Below, one piece after another: positions 15,929 through 24,101 of a DNA stretch of 26,664 nt (position 1 is the first letter of the stretch; the number at the start of each line of letters is the position of its first letter). The DNA comes from a virus. A program made the translations under genes and the position numbers. The notes under the pieces were generated by a model. The model saw only the letters and a program-made list of their open reading frames with translations, searched no databases and was not told where the DNA came from. The stretch covers positions 1-26,664 of the IMG/VR virus record IMGVR_UViG_3300033141_001139; one strand, written 5' to 3'.

Positions 15929-17008
15929 TTATCTTTCCAAAACCGAGTTAATTTTCTTATGTGTCAAGAAGCTAGTCAGTAATCTAATGCCACCATTCAA
16001 GTCGTTCATGTTAATAATCTCTACTGGTGTATGCATGCTCCTCAACGGTATTCCTAAAATCAAAGCCTTAATACCTCTAGTCTCATGTGTCATCTCTGTA
16101 GAGGTATAACCTATTGAACCACAGCAAGCCTGAACCTGTGTCTTGATTTTCTTATTGCGTGCTATACTAGCTAATAACCTATAGCTACTTCGATCAATCT
16201 CAACTCCACGATATAGAACAATACCACTGTTCAGATCACACTTACCAGATTCTCTTTCCAAATCACCATCATCTTCCCAATCAGTAGCGAATGTCACATC
16301 AACTTCGATAAATAGATCTGGGTTGTGCAGCTTAACTAGCGGACGACATTTCTTCCCATAAATCTCTTCCTGTGCGGAGAATGTAAATATCAAAGTGGCT
16401 TCTGGTTTAGTCTTCAGCTTAATTATATTCTTTATGGTCTCCAATAAAATTAAGCATCCGGATTTGTCATCCATGCCAGTCCCAGAGTAATAACTTTCCC
16501 TAAGCTGATTAAACGCTGGCTTGTAAACTACAGGATCCCCAATCTTCACAACAGCCTGAACTTTGGCTCTGCTACATGGACCAATGTCCACAACAGCTTC
16601 ATGTATTCTTCCGATAAGAGTTTCCTCTTCACCATCCTGTACCAAGTGTGAATGTCTTCTATTTACAACAGCATTCACTCTCCCTCTATCTGTTAAAATT
16701 ACTAAATCTCGAGCAGTCAGTATAGTGGTATCCCCACCACCTATGTACTGAAGACTAATAAACCCTTTCCGATCAATATTGTTGACTATAAAGCCAATTT
16801 GGTCTGCATGAGCATCTATCATTATACGATGATCTGTGCGACCTTTAATAATTGCTGTAACATTTTTATGAAAATCTATCGTTATATATTTCTTAGGCAA
16901 AAATTCCAGCAATTCCTCTTTAATAAACTCAGCTAATTTGTCCTCATAACCTGAAGGAGAAGGTATTTTGACCATGTTTTCTAAGAGCTTCACCTGTTTC
17001 TTATTCAT
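15929..17008 (-). CDS. M42-family metallo-aminopeptidase (FrvX/TET-like)
   Basis: A 359-aa zinc peptidase from the chosen ATG at 17008, with AAAGAGG 8 nt upstream and 2 nt after the previous stop. An ATG at 17038 would add 10 residues and overlap the preceding gene. Numbered from 17008, all expected active-site residues are present: His67 (I-D-A-H-A-D), Asp180 (G-T-G-M-D-D-K-S-G), the catalytic and metal Glu pair 214-215 (S-A-Q-E-E), Asp237 (E-V-D-V-T) and His326 (S-M-H-T-P). N-terminal P-S-P-S-G-Y-E is also typical. M42 enzymes form large dodecameric shells and trim N-terminal residues from peptides; a few are annotated as glucanases. Length is normal and nothing looks broken. It sits in a virion gene operon, an unusual place. 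Confidence 0.92.
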   Translation of the reverse strand: MNKKQVKLLENMVKIPSPSGYEDKLAEFIKEELLEFLPKKYITIDFHKNVTAIIKGRTDHRIMIDAHADQIGFIVNNIDRKGFISLQYIGGGDTTILTARDLVILTDRGRVNAVVNRRHSHLVQDGEEETLIGRIHEAVVDIGPCSRAKVQAVVKIGDPVVYKPAFNQLRESYYSGTGMDDKSGCLILLETIKNIIKLKTKPEATLIFTFSAQEEIYGKKCRPLVKLHNPDLFIEVDVTFATDWEDDGDLERESGKCDLNSGIVLYRGVEIDRSSYRLLASIARNKKIKTQVQACCGSIGYTSTEMTHETRGIKALILGIPLRSMHTPVEIINMNDLNGGIRLLTSFLTHKKINSVLER

Positions 17009-17010
17009 CG

Positions 17011-18006
17011 TTACTGCCTCTTTATAAATGCCACCCATCGACTTTCCTTCGCCAAAGTTTCCTTTGATTTAGCTTCTTCTTCCTTACCTTCATTATACAA
17101 AACCTGACCATCTATACCAGGAACTACAATCTGTGCTGCTCTAATAGCATGACCTTCAGCTTTTTTCACTAATGCTTTCATATGACCTAATAACCAATCA
17201 TTTATCGGCTGACTTTTAATATCATCTGTAGGAAGTATTCTCATAGTACCTTCACAATAAAAGGCCGTGGCTCCTTGAGGAACATTCTTAGTATACAAAA
17301 AACCTCCAACATTTGGATTATCTATATTGGGTTCAAAGTAATACCGGAAATTAGCTCCAACATAAATATTGAATGTCTTAAAGGCTTCTGTTGCTAAAAT
17401 CAAATCAGTGCGGACATTATCTAAAACTGCAATACCTGCTAAGGACCAAGTTGGAAATTCATTCCAAATCCAATTAGCTGAACTATTCGGATGCACCACA
17501 GTTACAGATTTGAAAGATGGAGATAATTGATTTCTCACAGTTCCATTACCTACTACCATCTGTGAAATCTTATAAGCTGAATGCGTATTCCAATAACGCA
17601 CAGAATTATCAATAATCTGTTCGATCGTCTCATCTGGAATAGCTAAAGTTCTTGGTTGGAATTCCTGCTTTATCCAATTAATATACTTAGTCTTGTTATT
17701 CAGTATAGACAACCCTGAAGATTCTCCAGCAACCAATCTCTCATCATAATCTGTATGGCCATTGTATGTCCATTCAACAACATAAGTATAAATTAATCCA
17801 TCTGCTCCAGCAGGTTCATCAAAAGTGTAAGAATATGTACCTACGACAGATTTAATCATATCCACACCATCTGCAACTATTACAGCATCTGTATCATTTC
17901 TCTTCACTCCATAAGTTCCTGCTACATTGGATAACTTAACAGAAGTAGGATCTATTGGAATATCATTAGCATCTTTGAAAGTTTCAGTTATTACTACTTG
18001 ACTCAT
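17011..18006 (-). CDS. Virion-associated unknown protein with N-terminal Ig-like region
   Basis: A 331-aa protein. Residues 1-95 are beta-rich and Ig/fibronectin-like, with a G-T-Y-S-Y-T-F strand and a Y-V-V-E-W-T-Y strand. The middle has a helical piece (T-K-Y-I-N-W-I-K-Q-E-F) and then many aromatic strands. The C-terminal 50 residues are a basic Ala/Glu/Lys helix. Short Ig-like N-terminal domains are common on phage virion surface proteins. It follows two small genes downstream of the fibres and precedes the M42 peptidase, whose start it nearly touches. I cannot name a family; neck, fibre-attachment or baseplate roles are all possible. Confidence 0.65.
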   Translation of the reverse strand: MSQVVITETFKDANDIPIDPTSVKLSNVAGTYGVKRNDTDAVIVADGVDMIKSVVGTYSYTFDEPAGADGLIYTYVVEWTYNGHTDYDERLVAGESSGLSILNNKTKYINWIKQEFQPRTLAIPDETIEQIIDNSVRYWNTHSAYKISQMVVGNGTVRNQLSPSFKSVTVVHPNSSANWIWNEFPTWSLAGIAVLDNVRTDLILATEAFKTFNIYVGANFRYYFEPNIDNPNVGGFLYTKNVPQGATAFYCEGTMRILPTDDIKSQPINDWLLGHMKALVKKAEGHAIRAAQIVVPGIDGQVLYNEGKEEEAKSKETLAKESRWVAFIKRQ

Positions 18007-18015
18007 AAATACACC

Positions 18016-18510
18016 TTAATTTATCTGTGAACTGCTGGTTCTCTTTATTGGTGAAGTACTACCTTCACTTGTTCTTTGAACAGTTTCTGGCAAAATCTCA
18101 ACCTCAGCAGGCACAGTTGTAATAGTGATGTTCTCAGATTTCTTCACCTGCACCTTTGGAGATCTTTCAATAGTTATTGTACTAGCACTTCCTGAACTCA
18201 AAGTCTGAGTTTCAATATCCCAAATTAAATCTGTGCTACCTATCCAAATATCCTCTGCCACAACAGGATTAACTCCACCTTGTATAAATATCATTGCTAT
18301 ATAATTACCATCTAAAATAGTTGCTGGAAAAAGTACATCGTACATTAAACCATCTCTATACGTTGCAGCAATTGCATATTTGACTATGTTTGAATCCTCC
18401 CAAACTTCAAATGCCTCAGAAACAGTATTCCAAACTTTAGATGTACCATCTCGAACAGTAACGTAAATAGTGTTACTTATTTCGTAGTAAGGTATTTGTA
18501 TTTTATTCAT
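18016..18510 (-). CDS. Unknown beta-rich protein, possibly fibre-associated
   Basis: A 164-aa protein. Residues 1-100 form beta strands with V-T-V-R-D-G-T, Y-D-V-L-F-P-A and G-N-Y-I-A-M-I-F motifs, the shape of a small Ig-like or carbohydrate-binding-like domain. The last roughly 60 residues are Ser/Thr/Pro-rich and probably flexible. AGGGA lies 5 nt from the ATG. It sits between a small helical gene and the 331-aa virion protein, whose N-terminal domain has a similar 'G-T-Y...Y-T' strand style. No known family is recognised. Confidence 0.65.
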   Translation of the reverse strand: MNKIQIPYYEISNTIYVTVRDGTSKVWNTVSEAFEVWEDSNIVKYAIAATYRDGLMYDVLFPATILDGNYIAMIFIQGGVNPVVAEDIWIGSTDLIWDIETQTLSSGSASTITIERSPKVQVKKSENITITTVPAEVEILPETVQRTSEGSTSPIKRTSSSQIN

Positions 18511-18518
18511 AATGTTCC

Positions 18519-18767
18519 CTAAGAAATCACAGACAATCTGGTATTTCTCTCAACAGCAGTTTCCAGTGTCATGCTCTTAATTAAATCAAGTTTGTTCTGT
18601 TTCTCCATTTTCCTGGGTTGTTTATCTGTATTTTTTTCAATAATCCTATCAATGATTACTGCAGCTTTATGCTGTATCGCATTATCCAACCATTCCTGGA
18701 TAGAAACCATATTAGTTAATAAAGCCTTTTCTTCTTCATCAGATAAAGTTACTATATACTGTCCCAT
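18519..18767 (-). CDS. Small helical protein downstream of fibre genes
   Basis: An 82-aa protein beginning MGQYIVTLSDEEEKAL, followed by an S-I-Q-E-W-L-D-N-A-I-Q helix and a basic C-terminal part. Small proteins of this pattern are often found next to tail-fibre genes in large phages, but their function is unknown to me. A good AAGGAG site is 5 nt from the ATG. It starts 22 nt after the stop of the fibre ORF. Confidence 0.75.
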   Translation of the reverse strand: MGQYIVTLSDEEEKALLTNMVSIQEWLDNAIQHKAAVIIDRIIEKNTDKQPRKMEKQNKLDLIKSMTLETAVERNTRLSVIS

Positions 18768-18789
18768 ATTTACTCCTTAAAACCACAAA

Positions 18790-20181
18790 TTAAGATATTC
18801 TATGAATAGCACAAACATTCTTTGTATGATCACCTTCCGAGCCAGGTGCTGTTCTATCACCTCCAGAATTATGATATACCCAAATTTCAACGTAATCATT
18901 TGCATCCAATTCTAAAATATCCGAAACATACGTATATATCCACACACTACCAGGAGTACTGGCGTTTGGATTAGTTCCTAAAGTAATTTCCGCTCCATTT
19001 ACATATATTCTTACAACCCAATACTCTCGATCGACAAGTGATTTAATAAGAGTTTGTGCTATAATTATGTATCTCCCTGCATTTGTTGCAACAAATCTTT
19101 TATTTGTTGTATCCCATTCATTATCTTCATCATATTCTATATCATCTAATTGCAATTTTTGAAAACTACCAGTAGATATGGTTTGATCGCCATCCATGCT
19201 AACTCTACAACGTGAACTGGTTATCTCGCTTCCTGATGTCCACCATCCTGAAACAGTTAAATAAATATTTGTAAAAGTAGTAGGTGAAGTTTTATACTCA
19301 ACCACTCGATTTGCATCACAAGCTACTATAAAATCCCCATCTGCTCCAACATTAGCTACCTGAATACGGCATCCAGGACCAACCCATACGTTTGAATTTC
19401 CATTCTTTCTCATAAGAAATGCTGAGCCAACCGCATCATCTACAATATAAGCCCTAAAAAGAATCGCAACAGCTCCAGCTGGAACTATACTACTACAGTC
19501 CAGATCACGCCAAACATTATCTGTGATTAAAGTAGCCTCAGTCCAATCTGCTGACGCAGGATCTCCTCTATCATGAAACTGATGTCCTGCACCAGCACCA
19601 GCACCACCTGGAAGATTATTTAGCAATACTTTTTTATGTGATCCAGCATCATCATCATAAGTTATCACATAATCTGCTGCTCCATTAGGTGAACCATCAG
19701 CAGCCAATGCATTAATATCATAACCAAGTGTAACATAATCGCCTCCATCCGTGTAACTTAATCCAGTGGCTACTCTAAGAACTCCATCATTGGATGTAGC
19801 TCCTAAATAACCTGCAGTAGCACCAGAATCAACTCCTACTTTTTCATCACCACCTCCAGCCGATGCTTTCCAAATAGCATTGCCCGTAGCTGTATCTTTG
19901 GTTAAAACGTGCTCATTTGTTGCACCTGATACTTGTGTTAAAGCATCAATAGCTGCCTGTGCCGTTGACTGTCCTGTACCACCTTTGTCTATTGCTACAG
20001 CAGTTGCCGACCATGTTCCTGTGGTAATAGTTCCAAGCGTAGTTATGTTTGTAGTTCCAGTGAACGCAGCTAACAATCCTGCAGCAGTACCAGTAGCATC
20101 ATATAAGCCTGCATGATTACCCCAACCGTAAGCTGTATTATAATTAGCATGATTATAGGTACTTTCATGTGAACTTACCAC
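18790..20181 (-). CDS. Fibre C-terminal part, out of frame with its N-terminal part; C1q-like tip
   Basis: A 463-aa frame whose only usable start is a GTG at 20181, with no ribosome site. An in-frame TGA lies just upstream. The N-terminal residues continue the Y-N-T-A-Y-G-W-G-N-H-A-G-L-Y-D stem repeat of the upstream ORF exactly where that ORF goes off frame. Residues 40-200 are stem with a G-G-T-G-Q-S-T motif. Residues about 200-322 form a beta-rich domain. Residues about 325-463 match a C1q/TNF-like jelly roll (N-A-G-R-Y-I-I-I-A-Q, then L-E-L-D-A-N-D-Y-V-E-I-W-V), a common trimeric receptor-binding tip. It is best read as the second part of one fibre gene split by a 2-nt change. It is probably not translated alone. 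Confidence 0.75.
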   Translation of the reverse strand: MVSSHESTYNHANYNTAYGWGNHAGLYDATGTAAGLLAAFTGTTNITTLGTITTGTWSATAVAIDKGGTGQSTAQAAIDALTQVSGATNEHVLTKDTATGNAIWKASAGGGDEKVGVDSGATAGYLGATSNDGVLRVATGLSYTDGGDYVTLGYDINALAADGSPNGAADYVITYDDDAGSHKKVLLNNLPGGAGAGAGHQFHDRGDPASADWTEATLITDNVWRDLDCSSIVPAGAVAILFRAYIVDDAVGSAFLMRKNGNSNVWVGPGCRIQVANVGADGDFIVACDANRVVEYKTSPTTFTNIYLTVSGWWTSGSEITSSRCRVSMDGDQTISTGSFQKLQLDDIEYDEDNEWDTTNKRFVATNAGRYIIIAQTLIKSLVDREYWVVRIYVNGAEITLGTNPNASTPGSVWIYTYVSDILELDANDYVEIWVYHNSGGDRTAPGSEGDHTKNVCAIHRIS

Positions 20182-20193
20182 TGATGCAGCAGT
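20081..20193 (-). repeat. 113-bp perfect direct repeat, copy 2
   Basis: Identical base for base to 21697-21809, which lies 1,616 bp away. It encodes the S-S-H-E-S-T-Y-N-H-A-N-Y stem unit. The reading-frame break between the two fibre ORFs lies exactly at its 20193 edge. Confidence 0.95.
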
Positions 20194-21959
20194 GTTCCAG
20201 TAGCATCATAAAGACCAGCATGGTCTCCCCAGCCATAAGCTGTGTCCCATTGAGTTACATCACCAGTCCAACTCAACACTCCTGAACCATTTGATATCAT
20301 AACATTATTTGCAACACCAGCATCATCTGGAAAAGTTAAAGTGTAATCTGCTGTAGGCGTTCCAGCCTTAAGTGTAGTTACATATTGAGCAGAAGTATCA
20401 ATATCCCAAATTTCTACTTCATATATGTACAATTGAATAGAAATTTGAGAAGATTTAGCAAAGTCTAACTTAACTTTAGTAATATTCTTAATATCTGGTA
20501 AATTATAAGTATACCAAGCAGGTGAAGTTGTTAATTGATAAGTAGTAATCTCATGCCAAGAACCATCATAATAAAAGCCTTTAGCATAAGCATTTGAATC
20601 TCCAGACTTTAAATAAGCTCTAAACTTATTAGATTTAACTGTTCCTGAAGTAGTAAATTCTATAGGAACTTCACCGTATTGATAATGTGACTGACTCCCT
20701 GCAGCGGTTAAAATAGCGGCGGTTCCTGTGTTACCATCTATAGCATAGGTATCATTAGACCATTCATTATTAAGGTCATTAACACCTGTAGGACTTTCAT
20801 AAATTCCTCCTGTATCATATTCTGTGCCTATTAATTCTACTATGCCCTGCTGACCTGAAGAAGCTAACTCTCCAAAAGATATTGGAGTTGTCTCTAAGGT
20901 TATTGAAGTAGTTATGCAGAAAAATAATTTATTTACATTTTCTGTTCCAGACAGAATAATACATTTACGATTTTCAATCTCTTCTGCTGTATCTGCATCA
21001 GTAGCACGAGAAGCTGCTCCAGAAGCTGGAACTACATACAAACCATTTTCTTCACTGTTGGTCTGATCTTTAACAAGAATACGATCATCTGCTGCTAAAG
21101 TATAACCATCAATTATATCACCAGCTTCTAAACCATTAGCCAAATTTATATTCGTAGTAGTAGCTGCTTTAACATTAGACCAAAATGTTCCTCCTCCACT
21201 TAAAGCATCAGCATATTCTTTTGTTACTCCATGAGTAGCATTAGAAGGAATAGAGCTTAAAGTTATTTGATTAAATGTAGGAGTATCATCTGTATCAAGA
21301 TTTAATTCTGCTCTTGTAACACTATGAGGATTTCCTGTAGTTAGTTGACTGTGATCATAAGCTGTATTATAATTTTCATGATTATAAGTTGATTCATGTG
21401 TGCTTACTAATCCAGCAGCAGTACCGGCAGCATCAACACCAATAGAAGTACGCAATGTTGCTCCAGTTTCAGCAACCCAAGTAGACCCATTACCTACTAT
21501 AAGAGTGCTGTCTGTAACATCAAGTGCCGCTATATCATCCAGTTGAGCATCCCATGCCTGAATATCAGTTCCTATCACCAAGCTTAATTCTGCAGGTGTA
21601 ACACTATGAGGATTTCCAGATACAAGCTGGCTATGATCATAAGCTGTATTATAATTAGCATGATTGTAAGTACTTTCATGTGAACTTACCACTGATGCAG
21701 CAGTACCAGTAGCATCATATAAGCCTGCATGATTACCCCAACCGTAAGCTGTATTATAATTAGCATGATTATAGGTACTTTCATGTGAACTTACCACTGA
21801 TGCAGCAGTAGGATTCAACTCCATATCTATTACTAATTGAGCCTTAGTAATTGGAGCATATAATCTACCTGGACTATCTATTTTTTGAAGTAAAGTGCCA
21901 GCATCTGCTACCGTCTCTATAGCAGTTCTAATAGCTAATTCTTGAGCAGTTACACCCAT
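20175..21959 (-). CDS. Tail fibre N-terminal/shaft part, truncated by frameshift
   Basis: A 594-aa ORF whose ATG overlaps the previous stop (TAATG) behind AAGGGA. Residues 50-210 carry several copies of the stem unit S-H-E-S-T-Y-N-H-(A/E)-N-Y-N-T-A-Y with G-W-G-N-H-A-G-L-Y or D-H-S-Q-L...G-N-P-H-S-V-T endings. Residues about 257-366 match a known fibre domain (V-K-A-A-T-T-T-N-I-N-L, D-R-I-L-V-K-D-Q-T, N-G-L-Y-V-V). Residues about 380-525 look like a galactose-binding-type beta sandwich. Residues 530-566 are stem. The last five residues (L-L-H-Q-W) are frame-shifted: a 2-nt gain relative to sister repeat copies turns the expected T-A-A-S-V-V into a stop. With 2 nt removed, the gene would encode 1,055 aa. 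Confidence 0.8.
   Translation of the reverse strand: MGVTAQELAIRTAIETVADAGTLLQKIDSPGRLYAPITKAQLVIDMELNPTAASVVSSHESTYNHANYNTAYGWGNHAGLYDATGTAASVVSSHESTYNHANYNTAYDHSQLVSGNPHSVTPAELSLVIGTDIQAWDAQLDDIAALDVTDSTLIVGNGSTWVAETGATLRTSIGVDAAGTAAGLVSTHESTYNHENYNTAYDHSQLTTGNPHSVTRAELNLDTDDTPTFNQITLSSIPSNATHGVTKEYADALSGGGTFWSNVKAATTTNINLANGLEAGDIIDGYTLAADDRILVKDQTNSEENGLYVVPASGAASRATDADTAEEIENRKCIILSGTENVNKLFFCITTSITLETTPISFGELASSGQQGIVELIGTEYDTGGIYESPTGVNDLNNEWSNDTYAIDGNTGTAAILTAAGSQSHYQYGEVPIEFTTSGTVKSNKFRAYLKSGDSNAYAKGFYYDGSWHEITTYQLTTSPAWYTYNLPDIKNITKVKLDFAKSSQISIQLYIYEVEIWDIDTSAQYVTTLKAGTPTADYTLTFPDDAGVANNVMISNGSGVLSWTGDVTQWDTAYGWGDHAGLYDATGTLLHQW
21697..21809 (-). repeat. 113-bp perfect direct repeat, copy 1
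   Basis: The partner of 20081-20193. It is read in the frame of the 594-aa ORF starting at codon 51. A shorter, slightly diverged copy of the same unit lies next to it (about 21642-21705), and a more diverged one near 21360-21425. Confidence 0.95.
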
Positions 21960-23068
21960 TAGTATTCCCTTACATTGACAAACATCAAACCTAAAGCATT
22001 TGCTGCTATTTCATCTGCATAAGTTATTTCATTCAAGTGAATTTTACTATTATCGTCAATCACAAAATCTTTTGCTGCTCCATATGTTAATGTCCCTGTA
22101 GGCCAAAACTGTCCATCAGCTACTCCCCAAAACACAGCCACATCATCTGTAGTAGTAAACATTTGACTTGCCGATAAAGCTGCAGAAACTGCTGAGTAAG
22201 CTGAAAAATAAACATTTTCAGGAGCTATTCGATAATCATGTGTCTGTAATTGATTATCACTTGTGTAATTATTGTTTGTTCCAGGATTTCCGGCTCTGTC
22301 AAATATATTGATTCCTGTAGCATTTGTTGGAGCTACATCCGCTATAGCTGGAGTGAATGTTGCTACCATATTGTTCCCAGAACTATACAAAGCCTGAGAT
22401 GAGCTTCCTCCCCAAGCACTTAAATTCACCGTTCCAGACCATCCAGTTGTACTCTCACCACAAGCTACAATAATAGCAATTGAACCATCATTTCCTCTCC
22501 AATCTGTTTGATTGAAGTTGGCACTTATTATAGTAGGTGCTGTGGTATCTACATGATGTGTTGCTCCTGAAGATATAGTATTACCTGTTCCAGCCCCATT
22601 GACTAACGTAGGATTTGAAAAAGTTAAAGTTCCATCATAGCCACTAGTTATTGTTAAAGTAGCCAACCAAACTAATTCAGATCCTGTAAAAGTAGATAAA
22701 GAACCTCTATCAGTATCTAAAGTAGGAACTTGAGTTAATTGATAATTAGTTGTGATTCTTACATTATGAATACCTACAGGCAACCAAGTTTCTGAAGAAT
22801 AGTTACCAGATTGATTTCTCTGCACAGTAATAGCACAACTAGCAATCTTAACTTCTATAAGATCTCCTGTGTAATAAATATCTCTGAATGTTGGAGAGCT
22901 GTCCTCTAAAACTAAAACTCCAGAGTCATCCGGAAAAGTGTAACTTCTCTCTACACCTGTCGAAATCCCAGTTAAAACAAATCGAGCTTTCTTAGAAACA
23001 TCTGATCCATCAAATAACTTGAAGATTCCAGAATGAAACTGAGTTGGAGATGTGTTGGCTGAAGCCAT
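21959..23068 (-). CDS. Fibre/adhesin-like virion protein
   Basis: A 369-aa protein, low in Cys and Lys and rich in Ser, Thr, Gly and Asn. The N-terminus has the fibre stem motif A-R-F-V-L-T-G-I-S-T-G followed by Y-T-F-P-D-D-S-G-V-L-V-L, the widespread 'tLpDxsGtl' segment of phage fibres and side proteins. Residues about 80-290 are beta-sandwich or Ig-like, with D-T-T-A-P-T-I-I at about 170-177, a typical start of bacterial Ig-like repeats. The C-terminal part ends in a helix and strand. Its stop overlaps the next fibre ORF's ATG, so the two are likely made in fixed proportion. It could be a fibre base, a short fibre or a capsid/tail decoration. Confidence 0.7.
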   Translation of the reverse strand: MASANTSPTQFHSGIFKLFDGSDVSKKARFVLTGISTGVERSYTFPDDSGVLVLEDSSPTFRDIYYTGDLIEVKIASCAITVQRNQSGNYSSETWLPVGIHNVRITTNYQLTQVPTLDTDRGSLSTFTGSELVWLATLTITSGYDGTLTFSNPTLVNGAGTGNTISSGATHHVDTTAPTIISANFNQTDWRGNDGSIAIIVACGESTTGWSGTVNLSAWGGSSSQALYSSGNNMVATFTPAIADVAPTNATGINIFDRAGNPGTNNNYTSDNQLQTHDYRIAPENVYFSAYSAVSAALSASQMFTTTDDVAVFWGVADGQFWPTGTLTYGAAKDFVIDDNSKIHLNEITYADEIAANALGLMFVNVREY

Positions 23069-23092
23069 ATCCTATCCTTCTTGTTTATTTTT

Positions 23093-23374
23093 CTACAATC
23101 TCCGGTTCTTCTTCCTCTTCAGACCCCCTTTGAGAATATCTTGGCTTTTGAGTTGATTTTTCTCCTCAACCTTCTCATCAGGATTCTGCTTTAAATTTTC
23201 AGTTATTTGTTGAGCATTTTGTGGAGATAAATGTTTTGGAAAATTATTAATCTGTACAGTAGAACCGAGAATCACGTTTATCTGATCCAAATTCTTTAAA
23301 CCTGCTGACTTCAAAGCTATATCACATAATTGACTTAAAGCAGCCATACCTTCCTGATCAACTTGAATTACCAT
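23093..23374 (-). CDS. Small unknown protein, basic C-terminus
   Basis: A 93-aa protein starting MVIQVDQEGMAAL. I use the ATG at 23374 because TTGGAGG lies 5 nt upstream; the longer TTG start at 23386 would overlap the previous stop and include the ribosome site. The N-terminal half is an amphipathic helix with L-C-D-I-A-L-K-S-A-G-L-K. The C-terminal 25 residues are strongly basic (K-G-G-L-K-R-K-K-N-R-R). I do not recognise the family. It lies between capsid and fibre genes. Confidence 0.75.
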   Translation of the reverse strand: MVIQVDQEGMAALSQLCDIALKSAGLKNLDQINVILGSTVQINNFPKHLSPQNAQQITENLKQNPDEKVEEKNQLKSQDILKGGLKRKKNRRL

Positions 23375-23386
23375 AATATCCTCCAA

Positions 23387-23566
23387 TTAAACCCTAATCT
23401 TGAAAATCTTAGCCAACTGTTTCAATTCACTAATTTCACTTTCCAGAAGAGCATCAATCAGTTTTCTTCGATCTTCAGCTTTTCTTGTGGCTCTCACTAT
23501 AATTAATTTACGATTTATTTCAATCATTAAAGATCTTACTTCGTCATGATTTATTTCGATCTTCAT
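23387..23566 (-). CDS. Small helical unknown protein (59 aa)
   Basis: A 59-codon gene from ATG at 23566 (MKIEINHDEV...) to TAA at 23387-23389, filling the space between its neighbours. GAGGT lies 5 nt before the ATG and the next ribosome site begins just after its stop. The protein is highly charged and helical, with alternating Arg/Lys and Glu (R-K-A-E-D-R-R-K-L-I-D-A-L-L-E). No function is recognised. The snug fit, ribosome site and lack of a competing frame support it as real. Confidence 0.75.
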   Translation of the reverse strand: MKIEINHDEVRSLMIEINRKLIIVRATRKAEDRRKLIDALLESEISELKQLAKIFKIRV

Positions 23567-23588
23567 GAATTACCTCATCATGGTTGTA

Positions 23589-23990
23589 CTATGGTTCAAT
23601 GTATTCAATTGTTATTTCTTTCAACTTTGGCAAATCTTCTATTGTTTTCTCTGCAGATTCTTTTGTGTATTCATCACAACCTTCACAGTTTATAGGTTCT
23701 TGTGGAATAACTGGAGTTGATGGAACATCTACAGAAGATAAAGGTAACTCCTGCCCATCTTCAGTTATTAAGACTTTCGGCATTTTTAGAATGGGGATTA
23801 CTTTTTTCACTTCAACATCCTTCGGAGCTTCTGCTATAACTCCAATATCTGTGTACTGTCTGAAATGTTGAAAACTTTTGAAATAAGTAGAAAATACTTC
23901 TCCCTCAACGAGTCTTATTCTTTGCAATCCAGTGTTTAAGGTTTGATCTTTTAAAGACACACATTTGATTTCTAATGTCTTAATACTCAT
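23589..23990 (-). CDS. Unknown protein following the capsid gene
   Basis: A 133-aa protein with beta-rich residues 1-75 and a Pro/Glu-rich tail. A C-E-G-C pair lies near residues 101-104. The ATG has GGAG 7 nt upstream. It is the first gene after the major capsid gene and its candidate terminator. Small proteins at this place are sometimes capsid decoration or head-completion proteins, but no sequence motif supports that here. Confidence 0.7.
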   Translation of the reverse strand: MSIKTLEIKCVSLKDQTLNTGLQRIRLVEGEVFSTYFKSFQHFRQYTDIGVIAEAPKDVEVKKVIPILKMPKVLITEDGQELPLSSVDVPSTPVIPQEPINCEGCDEYTKESAEKTIEDLPKLKEITIEYIEP

Positions 23991-24011
23991 ATTTATTCTC
24001 CGGTAAATACA

Positions 24012-24051
24012 AAAGGTTGGGGGTAGCCGACCATCCTAGCCACACTACCCC
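24012..24051 (-). terminator. Candidate terminator hairpin after the major capsid gene
   Basis: On the minus strand GGGGTAG (24045-24051) pairs with CTACCCC (24020-24026), a 7-bp GC-rich stem with an 18-nt loop. It is followed by AACCTTTT, a short T-run. It lies 50 nt after the capsid stop. A partial terminator here would let the capsid protein be made in excess of the genes beyond it. The loop is long and the T-tract weak, so RNA processing is an alternative. Confidence 0.45.
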
Positions 24052-24101
24052 ATCCTTTAAAATGCAAACTACACACCTTACTGTCTATTACTGCACTCAG
24101 T

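Noticed and set aside
20181-20196. Programmed -1 frameshift as the link between the two fibre ORFs
   Set aside because: The overlap has no slippery heptamer, and comparison with sister repeat copies explains the break as a 2-nt gain.
20081-21809. Possible CRISPR array, because of repeated units
   Set aside because: The repeats are in frame and encode fibre stem units, are 113 bp or diverged, and have no uniform spacers.
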